Origin: an uncultured Bacilli bacterium
GTDB taxonomy: Bacteria; Bacillota_I; Bacilli_A; RFN20; DUOF01
Direction of reading: 5' to 3'
Assembly: GCA_934101685.1 (NCBI GenBank)
Contig: CAKORZ010000018.1
Coordinates: forward strand, 1-19,560
Length of the DNA: 19,560 nt
Of this stretch, positions 15,772 through 19,560 are shown in pieces. Both the position numbers and the translations under genes were made by a program. The notes beneath the pieces were generated by a model, which saw nothing but the letters and a program-made list of their open reading frames with translations, was not told where the DNA came from and did not search any database. How positions within the stretch are numbered: position 1 is the stretch's first letter; each line of letters opens with the position of its first letter.

Positions 15772-18700
15772 GGAAGAAATTGTTGAGTATAATAAATCTT
15801 TAGGAATTGAAACATATTTTTATAATGATATTGACAGTTTATCAATAGGATATACTCAAGATAATAAAATATATTTAAATGAAGCATATGATATAGAATT
15901 ATTAGAAAAAGTAAATAAGCATGAAGTATTGCATAAGTTTGAAAACAGTAAAGAATTTAAAGAGATAAAAGAAACTTTACTAAATTCATCAGTTTTAAAC
16001 ATGGAAGAATTAAGAAAAGAATATAGTTTAAAATATGCAGGAGTATATACAAATAGAGAAATAAATAAAGGTATATTAGATAATGAAATAATTATAGATT
16101 ACATAAGTAGTAACTTAGAGTTACCAGTATCAATAGATGAAGTAATAAAAAATGCATATGAATATATAGTAAGTAAAGGTGAAATAGAGTATTCACATGA
16201 TCGCAAGTATATGAATATCACACTTAGTACAAAAATAGAGCAGCAATACAAAGATTTTTCTAAGTGGGATAAGTTATTTATACTTAATTATTATGATGGA
16301 AAGAAGCATACAATACCTTCAGATAAAAGGACAAGGAAAGAAGTAATAAAGCAAACAATACACGATGAATACAAAAGATTAGTTGATTTAAAAAATAATC
16401 CTGAATATTTTAAAATAGATCCACATAGTGAAGAGGTACTAAGAGAATATGAATCACAACTAAAAGCATCTGTGGCAAGAGGAGAAGATATTGAACATTA
16501 TAAATCTAATAAAGAAGGCGTATTATCTACATTAGCTACTAATATAGGCAATCGTCTATATGAAGAATATAAACATTTAGCAACATATATTGAAAGCACA
16601 AATTATGAAGAATCATTTAAGTATCTTTTATTAAATGAAACATTAACAAAAGTATATAAATCAATAAATGCAGGAAATGAACAAAAAAAATCTGTACAAG
16701 AAAGAAAAATAAATGAATCTATACAAGGACACATGTCATATAATGATGATGTTTTAAAAACGATATATGAAAATATAGATAATTATAGTAATTTTGCAAA
16801 TTTATATTATGCAGGACTTGAAATACACTCTAATAAGATAGCACAAAAGAATGGGATTAGTTTAGATGATGTAGAAACATATGGAAAAGGAAGATGGATA
16901 AAATTTGAAGGAAAAACTTCAAATAATGAGAAATATTTAGAAAATGCAAAAAGTTTATCAGCATTAGTAAAAGATACCCCATGGTGTACAAGAAGCCTAG
17001 CAGCACAACATTTAGCTACTGGAGACTTTTATGTTTTTGTAGACAATAGTAATAAATGCCATATTGCGGTAAAAATGCGTGGAGATGAAATAGATGAAGT
17101 TAGAGGAATAGAAAATGGAAACTTACAAGAATTAGAAGTAGAATATAGAGATGTAGCGGAAAGTTTCTTGTTAAACAATAAAGATATAAAAAATGCAAAA
17201 GAATGGATAGAAAAAGAAGAATGGAATAAAAGATTAATAAAGTATGCGAATGGTGAAGAAGCAGATATAAGGCAATTAGAATATGATTTATTTGAGTTTG
17301 AAGATTACAAATCACATGGAGGAAACACACATAGAGATAGAGCAATTAAATATTGCGTGTCTCATCCAGAATATTTAAAGGAATCGTATAAAGATTTTAT
17401 GCTAAAAGCATTAGACGATAATATATATAATTTTGAATATATTCCTGAGGAATTAAAAAATGATGAAGATGTTATTTTAAAAGTAATCGGGAAAGACATG
17501 TTATTGATAAATGGGTTTCCTAATAATCTAAGAAACAATAAAGATTTTATTTTAAGAGCAGTGAAAGTAAATTGTTTTGCTTTAAAATATGCATCTGATA
17601 GTTTAAAAGATGACAAAGAAGTTGTTTTAAAAGCTATAGAAAATAATGCAGATGCTATAAAATATGCATCTGATAGATTAAAAGACAATAAAGAAGTTAT
17701 GCTAAAAGCAGTTGAACACGATGGAAATGCTTTAATGTATGCTTTTTACTTACGTGATGATAAAGAAGTTGTTTTAAAAGCTATAGAAAATAATATAGAT
17801 GCTATAAAATATGCTTCTGATAGATTAAAACATGATAAAGATGTCATATTAAAAATTATGGAAATAGATAAGGATAGTGATATATCTTCTTATTTTACTG
17901 ATGAATTAAAAGATGATAAAGAAGTTATGTTAATAGCAGTAGAAAATAATGGATTTATGCTGAAATATGCTTCTGATAAATTAAAAGATGATAAAGATAT
18001 TGTTTTGAAAGCAGTAAATCAAAACGGGTTAGCTTTAATATATGCTTCGGATAGATTAAAAAACGACAAGGAAGTAGTTTTAAAAGCTATAGAAAGTAAT
18101 ACATATGCTATAGAATATGCTTCGGATGAATTAAAGAAAGATAAAGACATCATATTAAAATTGATAGAAAAAGATGGTAATGGATTTGTATATCCCGCTT
18201 ATTTTACTGATGAATTAAAAGATGATAAAGAATTTATGCTAAAAGCAATAGAAAGAAATGCTTTATTATTAATAGATGCATCTAATAGACTAAAAGATGA
18301 TAAAGATGTTGTTTTAAAAGCAGTAAATAAAAACGGGTCAGCTTTAATATATGCTTCTGATAGATTAAAAAACGACAAGGATGTTGTTTTAAAAGCTATA
18401 GAAAGTAATGTATATGCTATAGAATATGCTTCGGATGAATTAAAGAAAGATAAAGACATCATATTAAAATTTATAGAAAAGGATGCAAATGCGTATAGTT
18501 ATTATATGTATATCTTTAATAATAAATTAGATGATGATAGGGAGTTTATTTCAAAAGCGATAGAAGTAAATGCAAGAGTACTTATGTATGCCTCTGATAG
18601 ATTGCAAGATGATAAAGAAATTGTTTTAAAAGCAGTTGAGAATTCAGGAAGTAGCTTAATGTACGCATCTAAAAGATTAAGAGATGATAAAGAAGTAGTT

Positions 18701-19483
18701 TTAAAAGCAGTAGAAAATAATGGAGTTATATTGGAATGTGCTTCTGATAGATTAAAGGATGATAGAGAAGTAGTTTTAAAAGCAATTGAGAATTCAGGAA
18801 GTGCCTTAATATGCGCATCTAAAAGATTAAGAGATGATAAAGAAATTGCTTTAAAAGCTATAGAAAAAAGGCCAGATTTATTAAAGAATGTATCAGAAAA
18901 ATTAAGAAATGATAAAGAAGTTGTTTTAAAAGCTGTAGAAAAAAGTGGTTTTTTGCTAGAATATGCCTCAGATGAATTAAAGAATAATGCAGAAGTAGTT
19001 TTAAAATCAATTGAGACTGAAATATATGCTTTAAGCTATGCTTCTAAAGAACTAAAAGGTAATAAAGAATTTATGCTAAAGGCAGTAGAAATTAATGTAA
19101 ATGCTTTAAGCCGTGCTTCTTTTGAATTAATAAATGATAAAGATGTTATTTTAAAAGCAGTTGGAATAGATGGAACTGCTTTAAGATATACTCTTTCCTT
19201 AGGAAGTGATAAAGAAGTAGCTTTAAAGGCAATAGAAAATAATGCAAAAGCTATAAAGTATGTTTCTACTGAATTAAGAAATAGTAGAGAATTTTTACTT
19301 GATGCAGTAAAATGCAATTCAGAAGTTTTTAATCTCTTGTCAGATGATGAAAAAAAGATTGTTTCAAAAGATATACAAGCATTAAAAAAGATTAAAGAAA
19401 CAAGAGAAATTATTAAAAATGATGCTATGGAGACACTAATTAATATTAAAACTAAGAAAAAAGAAAACAATTCAAAAAGGTAA
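15764..19483 (+). CDS. Large DUF4116 repeat protein with HExxH and W-C-T domains
   Basis: A 1239-aa multidomain protein with no signal peptide or membrane segment. N-terminal domain (about 1-120): a putative zinc metallopeptidase with HEVLH (H53, E54, H57) and, about 50 residues on, DNEIIIDYI (E108, D112), which could supply the third ligand as in ExxAD-type gluzincins. Middle (120-380) is helical and charged. At about 380-480 a domain with TPWCTRS (W407, C408), GDFYVFVDNSNKCHIAVKMRG and DEIDEVRGIENG resembles an unnamed W-C-T/GDF unit I have seen in large uncharacterised gut-bacterial proteins. A linker (about 490-560) homologous to the upstream 226-aa protein follows, then 25 DUF4116-type units (561-1192) and a basic C-terminal cap ending KKENNSKR. 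Architecture suggests an enzyme or effector head on a solenoid binding scaffold; the substrate is unknown. No catalytic activity can be asserted from sequence alone. Confidence 0.8.
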   Translation: MSKEEIVEYNKSLGIETYFYNDIDSLSIGYTQDNKIYLNEAYDIELLEKVNKHEVLHKFENSKEFKEIKETLLNSSVLNMEELRKEYSLKYAGVYTNREINKGILDNEIIIDYISSNLELPVSIDEVIKNAYEYIVSKGEIEYSHDRKYMNITLSTKIEQQYKDFSKWDKLFILNYYDGKKHTIPSDKRTRKEVIKQTIHDEYKRLVDLKNNPEYFKIDPHSEEVLREYESQLKASVARGEDIEHYKSNKEGVLSTLATNIGNRLYEEYKHLATYIESTNYEESFKYLLLNETLTKVYKSINAGNEQKKSVQERKINESIQGHMSYNDDVLKTIYENIDNYSNFANLYYAGLEIHSNKIAQKNGISLDDVETYGKGRWIKFEGKTSNNEKYLENAKSLSALVKDTPWCTRSLAAQHLATGDFYVFVDNSNKCHIAVKMRGDEIDEVRGIENGNLQELEVEYRDVAESFLLNNKDIKNAKEWIEKEEWNKRLIKYANGEEADIRQLEYDLFEFEDYKSHGGNTHRDRAIKYCVSHPEYLKESYKDFMLKALDDNIYNFEYIPEELKNDEDVILKVIGKDMLLINGFPNNLRNNKDFILRAVKVNCFALKYASDSLKDDKEVVLKAIENNADAIKYASDRLKDNKEVMLKAVEHDGNALMYAFYLRDDKEVVLKAIENNIDAIKYASDRLKHDKDVILKIMEIDKDSDISSYFTDELKDDKEVMLIAVENNGFMLKYASDKLKDDKDIVLKAVNQNGLALIYASDRLKNDKEVVLKAIESNTYAIEYASDELKKDKDIILKLIEKDGNGFVYPAYFTDELKDDKEFMLKAIERNALLLIDASNRLKDDKDVVLKAVNKNGSALIYASDRLKNDKDVVLKAIESNVYAIEYASDELKKDKDIILKFIEKDANAYSYYMYIFNNKLDDDREFISKAIEVNARVLMYASDRLQDDKEIVLKAVENSGSSLMYASKRLRDDKEVVLKAVENNGVILECASDRLKDDREVVLKAIENSGSALICASKRLRDDKEIALKAIEKRPDLLKNVSEKLRNDKEVVLKAVEKSGFLLEYASDELKNNAEVVLKSIETEIYALSYASKELKGNKEFMLKAVEINVNALSRASFELINDKDVILKAVGIDGTALRYTLSLGSDKEVALKAIENNAKAIKYVSTELRNSREFLLDAVKCNSEVFNLLSDDEKKIVSKDIQALKKIKETREIIKNDAMETLINIKTKKKENNSKR
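17897..18517 (+). repeat. Recent tandem duplication of a four-unit block
   Basis: Block 17897-18205 (309 nt, 103 aa) is repeated as 18206-18517 (312 nt, 104 aa). Both begin TDELKDDKE and contain SDRLKND, AIESN-x-YAIEYASDEL and KKDKDIIL. About 100 nt around 18058-18158 and 18368-18468 are almost identical, including rare choices such as CGG versus CTG surroundings and GACATC. Confidence 0.85.
18623..18862 (+). repeat. Second in-array duplication, period 150 bp
   Basis: The stretch beginning GTTTTAAAAGCAGTTGAG at 18623 recurs with few changes from 18773 (GTTTTAAAAGCAATTGAG). Both are followed by AATTCAGGAAGT and GCATCTAAAAGATTAAGAG, a two-unit (50-residue) duplication. Confidence 0.75.
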
Positions 19484-19524
19484 GAGAGTGTAAAAAACTT
19501 TGTGTAAAGTTATCAAACTATGAT

Positions 19525-19556
19525 AAGAGATTGGTTACCAGCCAATCTTTTTCTTT
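19525..19556 (+). terminator. Intrinsic terminator (GGTTA hairpin, copy 3)
   Basis: Stem AAGAGATTGGTT (19525-19536) pairs with AGCCAATCTTTT (19540-19551), loop ACC, followed by CTTT. It ends the large repeat gene 41 nt after its stop and has the same GGTTA-core architecture as copies 1 and 2. Confidence 0.75.
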
Positions 19557-19560
19557 ACTC

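Larger units (their letters stand above)
17444..19339 (+). repeat. 25 tandem DUF4116-type 25-residue units
   Basis: Units of about 75 bp have the core SDRLKDDKEVVLKA followed by a more variable half ending in AL-x-YA. The Pfam DUF4116 model covers about two such units. Three units carry short insertions (ends DISSYF, FVYPAYF, YSYYMYIF) and two lack one residue (FYLRDDKE, LSLGSDKE). Several neighbouring units are near-identical at DNA level. Confidence 0.9.

Noticed and set aside
17444..19339. Regular short repeats that might suggest a CRISPR array
   Set aside because: The 75-bp periodicity is in frame, encodes a conserved helical unit and has no constant-repeat/unique-spacer structure.
19036..19470. 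Antisense open frames opposite the repeat genes (also 7627-8052, 17362-17688, 18199-18462)
   Set aside because: They are mirror images of biased repeat codons, have no ribosome sites, and encode repetitive Ser/Phe/Leu-rich peptides.

Overview
The window looks like a chromosomal segment of an AT-rich, low-GC Gram-positive bacterium, most plausibly an uncultured gut-type Bacilli (Bacillota) lineage. The signs are very AT-rich coding DNA, strong AGGAGG/AGGTGG ribosome sites before nearly every gene, an ftsQ-ftsA-ftsZ cluster and an AddAB-type recombination nuclease. All genes lie on the + strand. Tryptophan is TGG and one gene ends in TGA, so the standard bacterial code applies. Taxonomy is inferred from style only.

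Region 1 (1-3220) is a division cluster: FtsQ/DivIB, a strongly diverged FtsA, and a canonical FtsZ, closed by a good intrinsic terminator. The FtsA aligns over its length with Firmicute FtsA but has lost its nucleotide-binding phosphate loops, and no membrane-targeting tail is obvious.

Region 2 (about 3223-8035) holds two overlapping genes for large cytoplasmic repeat proteins: a 911-aa protein with 17 BspA-type leucine-rich repeats plus a cysteine-containing C-terminal domain, and a 680-aa alpha-solenoid of about 30-residue repeats carrying the mTERF-like P-x-x-L pattern. Neither has a signal peptide.

Region 3 (about 8061-14624) is a compact housekeeping operon: addB (short, RexB-like, no Walker A), addA, nadD and pncC/cinA C-terminal type. 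AddAB processes double-strand breaks. NadD and PncC could act in consecutive steps of NAD recycling (NMN to NaMN to NaAD).

Region 4 (14795-19560) is an accessory block built on DUF4116-type 25-residue repeats: a 226-aa protein with 3 units, a 55-aa small protein, and a 1239-aa protein with an HExxH N-terminus, a W-C-T domain and 25 repeat units. The 226-aa protein is a miniature of the C-terminal half of the large one, and the large array shows clear internal tandem duplications. The terminators after pncC and after each DUF4116 gene are copies of one hairpin design (about 11-12 bp stem, 3-nt loop, GGTTA core).

The main point of interest is that three unrelated families of intracellular solenoid repeat proteins (23-, 30- and 25-residue units) sit within 16 kb, flanking housekeeping genes. 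No tRNA, rRNA, CRISPR array, transposase or integrase was seen, and no gene-free stretch exceeds 300 bases.
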